A stretch of DNA of 23,216 nucleotides from Candidatus Sediminicultor sextus (GTDB taxonomy: Bacteria; Atribacterota; Phoenicimicrobiia; Phoenicimicrobiales; Phoenicimicrobiaceae). The position numbers and the translations under genes were made by a program. Location: assembly GCA_014894735.1 (NCBI GenBank), contig JADBKX010000148.1, positions 1 through 23,216 of the forward strand, in the 5' to 3' direction. The notes below the pieces were generated by a model that was given only the letters and a program-made list of their open reading frames with translations, was not told the origin of the DNA and searched no databases. The first letter of the stretch is position 1. Every line of letters starts with the position of its first letter. Shown here one piece after another: positions 7,696-13,618 of this stretch.

Positions 7696-8754
7696 CTATT
7701 TTAAATATTTCTTTATTTCAGTTAAAATTTCACTTTGTGTAGGTATGACTCCACCCACTCTACCATAAAAATTAACTTCTGCCTTACCATTTACAGCTAA
7801 TTTTACATCTTCCAACATTTGTCCCATGCTCATTTCTACAACTAAAAACTTATTTACCTTTTCGGAAGTCTCAGCAATTATCTTTTCCGGAAAAGGAAAT
7901 AGAGTAATTGGCCTGATTAATCCGATATTAATTCCCACTTTTTTAGCGTTGTTAATTACAGTTTTTGCAATCCGAGCTACTATTCCGTAAGCAACTATTA
8001 TTAAATCAGCATTATCCAAATTAACTGTTTCACATCTAACTTCTTTTTCTTTTAATTTATTATATTTCTCTTGAATTTTTAAATTCAATTTTTCCATTTC
8101 ATAAGGATCCAGATTAAAGGGAACAATATAATTTTTTTCTCTTCCTTTGCACCCGGTTAAAATCCATCCTTCTTTATCTGGCAAATCAATCTTTTTTCTT
8201 TCCTTAAACTCTACAGCTTCCATCATTTGTCCTATAAGCCCATCTCCTAATATCATTGCAGGATTTGTATATTTATCAGCTAAATCAAAAGCATCCATGG
8301 TTAAATCTACCAACTCTTGCACAGAAGAAGGAGCCAGTACAATTAAATGATAATCACCGTGTCCTCCTCCTTTGGTAGCTTGAAAATAATCAGCTTGTCC
8401 AGGCTGTATACTCCCTAATCCTGGTCCACCTCTTTGCATGTTTACTATTACGCACGGTAACTCAGCACAGGCGATATAAGAAATTCCTTCTTGCTTCAAA
8501 CTTATTCCCGGGCTCGATGATGAAGTCATGGATCTTACTCCTGTGGCAGCGGCTCCGTAAACCATACTTATTGCTGCCAATTCGCTTTCAGCTTGCACAA
8601 AAGCAGCATTTTTCATTTTTAATAATTTTTTCGCCATATAAGCAGTTAATTCAGTTTGGGGAGTAATCGGATAACCAAAATAAAAATGGCATCCTGCGCG
8701 AATTGCTGCTTCTCCTATGGCTTCATTTCCTTTCATTAACATCTTTTCTCCCAT
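7696..8754 (-). CDS. korA: 2-oxoacid:ferredoxin oxidoreductase, alpha subunit (KorA/VorB)
   Basis: The alpha subunit carries the pyrimidine-binding domain I (GNEAIGEAAIRAGCHFYFGYPITPQTE, starting near residue 8) and the domain II that closes over the cofactor. The sequence is of the type often labelled either 2-oxoglutarate:ferredoxin oxidoreductase KorA or 3-methyl-2-oxobutanoate (branched-chain) oxidoreductase VorB. Sequence alone does not separate them. Two features favour branched-chain or other amino-acid-derived 2-oxoacids: ptb and buk are in the same gene cluster, and an aminotransferase under a sigma-54 promoter precedes it. Those genes would turn the acyl-CoA product into acid plus ATP. 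ATG at 8754 is chosen because AAGGAGG lies 8 nt upstream; a TTG eight codons earlier has no such signal. Confidence 0.93.
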   Translation of the reverse strand: MGEKMLMKGNEAIGEAAIRAGCHFYFGYPITPQTELTAYMAKKLLKMKNAAFVQAESELAAISMVYGAAATGVRSMTSSSSPGISLKQEGISYIACAELPCVIVNMQRGGPGLGSIQPGQADYFQATKGGGHGDYHLIVLAPSSVQELVDLTMDAFDLADKYTNPAMILGDGLIGQMMEAVEFKERKKIDLPDKEGWILTGCKGREKNYIVPFNLDPYEMEKLNLKIQEKYNKLKEKEVRCETVNLDNADLIIVAYGIVARIAKTVINNAKKVGINIGLIRPITLFPFPEKIIAETSEKVNKFLVVEMSMGQMLEDVKLAVNGKAEVNFYGRVGGVIPTQSEILTEIKKYLK

Positions 8755-8807
8755 ATTCGAATCCTCCTTAAAATACAACTAAATTTTAAATATAAAAAAT
8801 CTCAATG

Positions 8808-9011
8808 TTATTTATACACTTCGATAGCAACATCGGGACAAGTTAAAGCACAAAAAGCACATCCGGTGCATTCTTCCGGTTTAATCTGTTTAGCAGTATG
8901 ATAGCCTTTTGCATTAAAATACTCGGACATAATAATAATGTGTTTAGGACAAGCTGAGGTACATAACTCGCATCCTTTACATCTTTCTTGGTCTATTATA
9001 ATTTTTGCCAT
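8808..9011 (-). CDS. korD: 2-oxoacid:ferredoxin oxidoreductase, delta subunit (2x[4Fe-4S])
   Basis: A 67-residue bacterial-type ferredoxin subunit with two canonical cluster motifs. The first is C11, C14, C17 and C21 (CKGCELCTSACP); the second is C48, C51, C54 and C58 (CTGCAFCALTCP). It would pass electrons from the TPP/FeS catalytic core to soluble ferredoxin. AAGGAGG precedes the ATG at good spacing. It is the first kor gene in the order D-A-B-C, typical of four-subunit enzymes whose delta domain is a separate protein. Confidence 0.93.
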   Translation of the reverse strand: MAKIIIDQERCKGCELCTSACPKHIIIMSEYFNAKGYHTAKQIKPEECTGCAFCALTCPDVAIEVYK

Positions 9012-9035
9012 CCCATTTCCTCCTTCTTTATAGAA

Positions 9036-9704
9036 TTATTCCCAAGGTAATTTCATAAAACGTTTTATATAAAATACCGGTTCCTTAAAATTTTCAGTTT
9101 TGAGCTTTTGAGAAAATCGTTCATCTATGCACAAAAATTTAATAGGTAATTTCATCTCCTGAGCTACTTGTCTTATTACGATATCTCCTTGTTTAATTAT
9201 TTTTTCATCAGTTTGGCTACTTAAATTCGGATTGCTCACTATTCCGTTAATTTTTAATCGAGATGTATTTTCTATTTCTTGAGCCATCTGTTTAATTTGC
9301 GGTACACTTTGAGTAAAAGGCCGATAAGAATTTACTACCAGCAGCATTTCATAATCTAAATCTTTGATAAAATAGCTGAAATTACCCAAAACCACTGCTC
9401 CTGCATCATCTCCACCCACATCAAGAATTAAGCAATAATCTGGATTTTGAATTAAACCTTTTATTTCGGGAGAAATTAGAGGTAAATCGGCATAAGCCAT
9501 CTCACCTTCAGGAGCAATCACTTTTATGTCTTTAAAATTTAAAGTATCTTTTGCTTCTCGAGTTCTAAAATAAGGATTAACAATATCTAAATCTACAATA
9601 GCAACTTTAGCGTAGCTTTTCCTGCAATATATTGAATAATTAATGGCAATTTCTGTCTTTCCACTTCCAAAACTTCCAACAAATATCTTTATTCTTTTAC
9701 TCAA
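9036..9704 (-). CDS. P-loop ATPase of the MinD/CobQ-like class, unknown role
   Basis: A 222-residue cytosolic nucleotide-binding protein. The Walker A motif GSFGSGKT occupies residues 10-17. A switch-like segment VDLDIVNPYFR follows near 37-47, and a Walker B-like LILDVGGDDAG sits near 92-102. This is the deviant P-loop style seen in SIMIBI/CobQ-MinD relatives. I recognise no established function. Similar ATPases sit beside 2-oxoacid oxidoreductase genes in other anaerobes, as far as I recall. Its position between buk (4-bp TTGA overlap) and korD (24 bp) suggests a role in assembling or regulating the enzyme, for example cofactor or Fe-S handling. The start is TTG, 10 nt after GAGGTGG; the stop-start overlap supports it. 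Confidence 0.75.
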   Translation of the reverse strand: MSKRIKIFVGSFGSGKTEIAINYSIYCRKSYAKVAIVDLDIVNPYFRTREAKDTLNFKDIKVIAPEGEMAYADLPLISPEIKGLIQNPDYCLILDVGGDDAGAVVLGNFSYFIKDLDYEMLLVVNSYRPFTQSVPQIKQMAQEIENTSRLKINGIVSNPNLSSQTDEKIIKQGDIVIRQVAQEMKLPIKFLCIDERFSQKLKTENFKEPVFYIKRFMKLPWE

Positions 9705-10774
9705 TATATTTTTTCCACCTCTTCTCCCTTTAAGACCCTTAAAGCCCCTTCACACAAGGACAGCATCTCCTCTTCACCGGGATACACCATAACTAAAGAT
9801 AAAAAACTCACTCTGTCTCTTACCATATTTACAAATTCATTATTGTAAGCTATCCCCCCGGTTAAAATGATGGCATCTATCTGACCTTTCAATACTGTAG
9901 CCCCTGCCCCGATTTCTTTAGCTACTTGATAAGCCATAGCTTCTAATATTAATTTTGCTTTTTTATCCCCATATTTGATCATCTTTACTACTTCTCTAAC
10001 GTCATTAGTATTTAAATAAGCTACTAATCCGCCTTTGCCTTTTATCTTTTTCATCATCTCATCCTTGGTAAATTTTCCTGAAAAACAAAGTTCTACCAGA
10101 CCACCAACAGGAACTTCGCCACTTCTCTCAGGAGTAAAAGGTCCTTCTCCGTTAAGAGCATTATTAACATCAATAACCTTTCCCTTACAATGAATTCCTA
10201 CTGAAATTCCTCCACCTAAGTGAGCGATAATAAAATTTAACTTCTCGTACTTTTTTCCTAAATCTAATGCTGCTTTTCGAGCAACTGCTTTTTGATTTAA
10301 AGCATGAAGTATGCTAATTCGAGGAATTTCTGGCATTCCGGAAATTCTGGCTACAGGTTTCATCTCGTCAATGACTACAGGATCGACTATATATGAAGGA
10401 ATAGATAAGTTTTCAGCAATTCCATAGGCAAGTAATCCTCCTAAATTAGAAGCGTGTTCACCCATTACTCCTCTACGGAGATCTTCTAACATCTTTTCAT
10501 TAATTCGATAAGTCCCGCTGGCAATAGGTTTTAACAATCCTCCTCTTCCCACTACCGCATTAAGAGTGGAAAGATTAATTCCTTTTTCCTTTAAAAAACT
10601 TAAAATAATGTCTTGCCGAAAATGATATTGGTCAATAATTTTATTAAAATTTGATAATTCTTTACTGCTATGTTCAATCTTATTTTCAAATAACAGTTGT
10701 TCATTAGAAAACAATGCTACTTTAGTGGAAGTAGAACCAGGATTTATCACCAATATTTTATAATCTTTACTCAA
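9701..10774 (-). CDS. buk: butyrate kinase
   Basis: Converts butyryl phosphate or branched acyl phosphates (isobutyryl, isovaleryl, 2-methylbutyryl) plus ADP to the acid and ATP. It belongs to the ASKHA acetate kinase superfamily. Visible motifs are the N-terminal phosphate loop INPGSTSTKVALF, SRGGLL-like VVGRGGLL, GEHASNLGG, VDPVVIDE, HALNQKAVAR, HLGGGISVGIH, GPFTPERSG and the C-terminal LTGGIAYN. At 357 residues it matches the family. The TTG start follows GAGGTGA by about 7 nt. It lies 33 bp after ptb and overlaps the P-loop ATPase gene by 4 bp. With ptb it provides substrate-level phosphorylation from the acyl-CoA made by the Kor complex. Confidence 0.96.
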   Translation of the reverse strand: MSKDYKILVINPGSTSTKVALFSNEQLLFENKIEHSSKELSNFNKIIDQYHFRQDIILSFLKEKGINLSTLNAVVGRGGLLKPIASGTYRINEKMLEDLRRGVMGEHASNLGGLLAYGIAENLSIPSYIVDPVVIDEMKPVARISGMPEIPRISILHALNQKAVARKAALDLGKKYEKLNFIIAHLGGGISVGIHCKGKVIDVNNALNGEGPFTPERSGEVPVGGLVELCFSGKFTKDEMMKKIKGKGGLVAYLNTNDVREVVKMIKYGDKKAKLILEAMAYQVAKEIGAGATVLKGQIDAIILTGGIAYNNEFVNMVRDRVSFLSLVMVYPGEEEMLSLCEGALRVLKGEEVEKIY

Positions 10775-10807
10775 CTTTAAATCACCTCATAAAACTAATG
10801 TGTTATC

Positions 10808-11719
10808 TTAAATTTCACCCATTTCACTCATTAATACTCCCAGGGCAATAGAATATAATTTTGATTGTGCACTATCTGAGCGAGAAACTAATACTACAGG
10901 AGCCTTTGCCCCTAAAAGTAATCCTGCTGGTACTGCTTTGGCCAAATAAACCAAGCCTTTAGCAAAGATATTTCCTGATTCGATATTTGGTACCAATACA
11001 ATATCTACTTCTCCGGAAACGGGGCTTTCAATTCCCTTATGCTCTGCTGCTTCCTTAGAAATAGCATTATCAAAGCCTAATGGTCCATCCACTATTCCAC
11101 CAACAATCTGTCCTCTCTCACTCATTTTAGCTAAACAGGCTGCATCGATAGTTGCGGGCATATCAGGATTCACTAATTCTAAAGCTGCTACAACTGCTAC
11201 TTTAGGCTTCTTTATTCCCATTGAATGAACATAATAGATAGCATTCTGGATTATCTGGGCTTTTTGTTTTAAATCCGGACTGATGTTCATAGCCCCATCA
11301 GTCATAGTAAGCAAACGATTATAATTTTTTATCTCCAAGGTATAAACATGGCTGAGCAATCTGTTAGTGCGTAAACCAATTTCTTTATCTAAAACAGCCT
11401 GTAAAAGTCTGGCTGTTCCCATCATACCTTTCATTAATATAGATGCCTTTTTATTTCGGACTAATTCAACAGCACATCGGGCAGTTTCTGTTTTATCCGG
11501 TTTATCGATTATTTCATAATTAGCAGGATTGATCCCCATTTTTTCAGCTATCTGAATAATTTCTTTTTTATCGCCAACTAAAATTGAATCGGTTAATCCT
11601 TCTTTTCGGGCAGCTTCGACTGCTTTTAATACATCTTCTGCTCCAGCAGAAGCTACTGCCATTTTTTTAGGACCATAATCTTTAGCCTTGTGTAAAACTT
11701 CATCAAAAGTTCTTAACAT
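10808..11719 (-). CDS. ptb: phosphate butyryltransferase
   Basis: Exchanges CoA for phosphate on butyryl-CoA or branched acyl-CoA, giving the acyl phosphate used by buk. The 303-residue sequence is of the phosphate acetyl/butyryltransferase fold: an N-terminal ...KKMAVASAGAEDVLKAVEAA, the central MKGMMGTARLLQAVLDKEIGLR, SHVYTLEI, and a C-terminal IVGGIVDGPLGFDNAIS with NIESGNIFAKGLVYLA. The ATG has GAGGTGA upstream. It starts the ptb-buk-ATPase-kor run. The 219-bp gap before it contains periodic repeats and no convincing sigma-70 promoter. Read-through from the sigma-54 promoter ahead of the aminotransferase is therefore plausible but unproven. Confidence 0.95.
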   Translation of the reverse strand: MLRTFDEVLHKAKDYGPKKMAVASAGAEDVLKAVEAARKEGLTDSILVGDKKEIIQIAEKMGINPANYEIIDKPDKTETARCAVELVRNKKASILMKGMMGTARLLQAVLDKEIGLRTNRLLSHVYTLEIKNYNRLLTMTDGAMNISPDLKQKAQIIQNAIYYVHSMGIKKPKVAVVAALELVNPDMPATIDAACLAKMSERGQIVGGIVDGPLGFDNAISKEAAEHKGIESPVSGEVDIVLVPNIESGNIFAKGLVYLAKAVPAGLLLGAKAPVVLVSRSDSAQSKLYSIALGVLMSEMGEI

Positions 11720-11750
11720 TTTTACTGTTCACCTCTTTATTAAAAATTTA

Positions 11751-11831
11751 CCAATTCTCCAATTTGCCAATTGACCAATTATCCAATTGACCAATTAAAT
11801 TAGTCACCCAGTTTCCCAGCTTACCAGTTGA
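11751..11831. repeat. octanucleotide arrays CCAATTNN x6 and CCAGYTNN x3
   Basis: CCAATT begins at 11751, 11759, 11767, 11775, 11783 and 11791, an exact 8-bp period with only the last two bases of each unit varying. A second, related set begins at 11808, 11816 and 11824 (CCAGTT, CCAGCT, CCAGTT), again 8 bp apart. On the minus strand the first unit reads NNAATTGG. The arrays lie between the ptb start and the aminotransferase 3' end and contain no open reading frame of interest. Confidence 0.85.
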
Positions 11832-11862
11832 TTTAGTTATTAGCAGGATAGGTGTCTCGCCT

Positions 11863-11925
11863 GTCTTCTTACTTCTTTCTTCTTCTTTTTTCTTTCTTTC
11901 TTTGCTATATACTATATACTAATAG
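11863..11925. repeat. degenerate heptanucleotide array, pyrimidine-rich then CTATATA
   Basis: Nine 7-bp units run in phase: pyrimidine units such as GTCTTCT, TACTTCT and TTCTTCT, then CTATATA twice and CTAATAG. Between this array and the octamers is an imperfect hairpin (GATAGG/CCTGTC) around GTGTCTCG that has no T-run. The array ends 13 bp before the stop codon of the aminotransferase gene. The pyrimidine part is low complexity, so the period is most convincing in the CTATATA units. Confidence 0.6.
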
Positions 11926-11938
11926 GGTTTCTGAATAT

Positions 11939-13150
11939 TTAATATTTAATTCTCTTTTTAATTACTTTTCCCAATCTTTTAATTCCCTCATCAATATCTT
12001 CCACACTTGGGTAACAGAAAGAAAGTCTCATGGTATTTTTTCCTTTCCCATCAGCAAAAAATGGACCACCAGGTACATAGGCTACATTCTCTTCAATTGC
12101 CTCTTTAAACATTTTTTCGGTATCTATATACTCAGGTAGAGTAGCTACTACAAAAAATCCACCCTCAGGTCTAGTCCAGGTAGCTTCTTGTGGAAAATAT
12201 TTATCTAAAGCGTTTAAAATTACATCTCTTTTTTTCTTATAAATTTGAATATTAGATCTGATATTTTCTTCTAATTTACCTGATTTACAATACTCATAAG
12301 CAATTAATTGGGTTAAAATGCTGGTACATAAATCAGTTGCTTGTTTCAATATGGCCATCTTGCTTATTATATCTTTATTACCTAACACCCAAGCTAATCG
12401 CAACCCCGGGCATAATATCTTAGAGAAGGTTCCTAAACTAATAACAAATCCATTATTATCCAAAGAATATATAGAGGGAATTGGTTCTCCTTCGAATCTG
12501 AGTTTTTCATAAGGGTTATCTTCTACGATAAATACATTAAATTTATGAGCAATTTCGATTATTTTCTTTCGTCGAGCCAGGGACATGGTTACTCCTGCAG
12601 GATTTTGAAAATTGGAAATAGTATATATGAACTTAACTTTTTTACCTTCGTTTTTAAGCTGGGTAAGTTTTTCCTCTAATATATCCATCTGCATACCTTC
12701 GTCATCCATAGGTATACCTGCTAATTCTCCTCCATAACTATGAAAAGCGTTTAAAGCAGCTAAATAACTGGGCAATTCAACAATCGCTATATCTCCGGGA
12801 TTTAAAAAAACTTTACCCACTAAATCTAATCCTTGTTGTGAACCAGAACTAATAATTATATTTTCTAACTCTCCATTATTACCATCTTTTGCTAACTGGT
12901 CTAAAATACATTTTCTTAATTCGGGTAATCCTTCAGTAGTACTATATTGTAAGGCTCGAGCGCTATTTTTACTTAATACCTTCTGGGTTATTTTCTTTAT
13001 ATCTTCTACTGGGAAAGTTGCGGGATCTGGCATTCCTCCTGCTAAAGATATCACTTCCGGATTTTGAACTAATTTCAAAATCTCCCGAATAACTGAACCT
13101 TCCATTCTGGAGGCTAAAATAGAATAAAATTCTTCTGTATTTATCGACAT
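11939..13150 (-). CDS. PLP-dependent aminotransferase (class I/II, LysN/2-aminoadipate type)
   Basis: A fold-type I aminotransferase that moves the amino group of an amino acid to 2-oxoglutarate, giving the matching 2-oxoacid. The PLP lysine is K244 in GTFSKILCPGLRLAW; D211 (VEDNPYEKLR) and N183 (NFQNPAG) are the expected cofactor contacts, and the C-terminal MRLSF carries the substrate carboxylate arginine. The 403 residues begin directly with the catalytic domain, with no MocR-type DNA-binding region. The nearest known relatives by motif are LysN-like enzymes with broad activity on branched-chain, aromatic and 2-aminoadipate substrates. ATG at 13150 has AGGAG 8 nt upstream; a GTG three codons earlier overlaps that signal. 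It lies about 120 bp downstream of a sigma-54 promoter and ahead of ptb-buk-kor, so it probably feeds 2-oxoacids to the Kor complex. Confidence 0.9.
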   Translation of the reverse strand: MSINTEEFYSILASRMEGSVIREILKLVQNPEVISLAGGMPDPATFPVEDIKKITQKVLSKNSARALQYSTTEGLPELRKCILDQLAKDGNNGELENIIISSGSQQGLDLVGKVFLNPGDIAIVELPSYLAALNAFHSYGGELAGIPMDDEGMQMDILEEKLTQLKNEGKKVKFIYTISNFQNPAGVTMSLARRKKIIEIAHKFNVFIVEDNPYEKLRFEGEPIPSIYSLDNNGFVISLGTFSKILCPGLRLAWVLGNKDIISKMAILKQATDLCTSILTQLIAYEYCKSGKLEENIRSNIQIYKKKRDVILNALDKYFPQEATWTRPEGGFFVVATLPEYIDTEKMFKEAIEENVAYVPGGPFFADGKGKNTMRLSFCYPSVEDIDEGIKRLGKVIKKRIKY

Positions 13151-13183
13151 TACATTCACTCCTTTTATTTTTTACTTATTACT

Positions 13184-13297
13184 TTATGCACATTCTAAAG
13201 CTTCTTCATCGCCTTCCAATACTCTAACTGCTCCTAAATTTGAAGCGTGTTCTACCCGTGGTCTTTCCTTTATTAAACAAGCAATTTTTGTGCCAAC
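13184..13297 (-). pseudogene. short gene remnant, possibly butyrate-kinase-like
   Basis: A 37-codon open stretch ends in TAA, is preceded in frame by another TAA, and contains no ATG or GTG. It nevertheless reads like protein, including IKERPRVEHASNLGAVRVLE and GDEEAL. Its EHASNLG is encoded by 22 bases (GAACACGCTTC, then AATTTAGGAG after one variable base) that match the intact buk gene at 21 of 22 positions. The next residues, GAVRVLEGDEEA, resemble the buk C-terminus GALRVLKGEEVE. It may be an internally deleted buk copy or the tail of an unrecognised gene. The sigma-54 promoter lies within it. Confidence 0.4.
13281..13296 (-). promoter_or_regulatory. sigma-54 (-24/-12) promoter of the aminotransferase gene
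   Basis: The minus strand reads TTGGCAC, then five A residues, then TTGC. The GG doublet (13294-13293) and GC doublet (13282-13281) are exactly 10 bp apart, matching the consensus TGGCAC-N5-TTGC. Transcription would start near 13269, about 120 bp before the ATG at 13150. A sigma-54 activator gene lies immediately upstream, and palindromic candidate enhancer sites occur at the expected distance. Confidence 0.85.
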
Positions 13298-13394
13298 TTA
13301 CAGAACAAGAATAATAAAATAAAAAATAGCTTATACTGGTTAATAAAAACAATTTTTGGGAAATAAATCATAATTTTTTATTTTTATTTTCATT

Positions 13395-13435
13395 TGCATA
13401 TTTATGCATATTATTGCATTTTATGCAATAATATG
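13395..13435. promoter_or_regulatory. candidate enhancer (UAS): two TGCAT-N3/4-ATGCA palindromes
   Basis: The first palindrome is TGCAT-N4-ATGCA (13395-13408). The second is a perfect 13-bp inverted repeat with a 3-nt loop (13407-13419 and 13423-13435), with core TGCAT-TTT-ATGCA. Their centres are about 20 bp apart, close to two helical turns. They lie roughly 130 and 150 bp upstream of the predicted start site, in the usual range for sigma-54 activator sites. No T-run follows the stem on the minus strand, which argues against a terminator. Confidence 0.6.
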
Positions 13436-13494
13436 TAAATGATTTCATTATACGTGGTGTACAGCATGGAACTAAATTCGTATCTCGTTTAAGA

Positions 13495-13615
13495 TTAGTT
13501 AGTTGCCTGGTTAGCTGATTAAGGAAAAAGAATAAAGAATGAAAAACGACTATGCACTATTCACTAACGACTAATTTAATTGGTGAATTGGAAAATTGAA
13601 AAATTGGTCAATTGC
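13495..13615. repeat. composite array: 8-bp, 7-bp and NNAATTGG 8-bp units
   Basis: Three blocks follow each other without gaps. Block one is four octamers starting with TT (TTAGTTAG, TTGCCTGG, then two more) at 13495-13526. Block two is seven heptamers (AAAGAAT twice, then types such as GACTATG, CACTATT, CACTAAC) at 13527-13575. Block three is five octamers of NNAATTGG type at 13576-13615, with AATTG starting every 8 bp at 13578, 13586, 13594, 13602 and 13610. Just before the cluster, TCGTATC and TCGTTTA (13478-13491) echo the heptamers at 4.7 kb. Block three is the reverse complement of the array at 11751. Confidence 0.8.
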
Positions 13616-13618
13616 CCT

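Larger units (their letters stand above)
13151..13618. other. long intergenic control region between activator and aminotransferase genes
   Basis: This 468-bp gap is the only stretch over 300 bp without an intact gene. From the aminotransferase side it holds a leader with a gene remnant (13184-13297) and a sigma-54 promoter inside it (13281-13296). An AT-rich spacer follows (about 13298-13394), then paired TGCAT palindromes (13395-13435), about 60 bp without clear structure, and a periodic repeat cluster (13495-13615) that ends 3 bp before the activator's stop codon. Confidence 0.7.

Noticed and set aside
8739..8778. Longer N-terminus for the alpha subunit from an upstream TTG
   Set aside because: The extra eight codons contain the AAGGAGG ribosome-binding site itself; the ATG at 8754 has ideal spacing and matches the family start.
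11751..11831. Octamer array as a CRISPR or iteron origin
   Set aside because: Units are 8 bp with no spacers of 20 bp or more, no cas genes and no initiator gene are nearby, and dnaA boxes are absent.
11848..11866. Hairpin GATAGG/CCTGTC as a terminator between the aminotransferase gene and ptb
   Set aside because: The stem is only 6 bp with one wobble pair and no T-run follows on the minus strand.
11720..11938. A second sigma-54 promoter directly upstream of ptb
   Set aside because: TTGGCA occurs on the minus strand within the octamer array, but there is no GC doublet 10 bp downstream of its GG.
11852..12139. Plus-strand open reading frame of 95 codons
   Set aside because: It begins in the pyrimidine-rich heptamer array and then runs antisense to the aminotransferase gene. 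Its composition is low complexity and it has no recognisable motif. The other plus-strand frames are likewise antisense shadows of real genes.
13407..13435. Perfect 13-bp inverted repeat as a terminator of the activator gene
   Set aside because: On the minus strand the stem is followed by A-rich sequence with no T-run, and it lies about 180 bp past the stop codon. Its place upstream of a sigma-54 promoter fits a binding site better.
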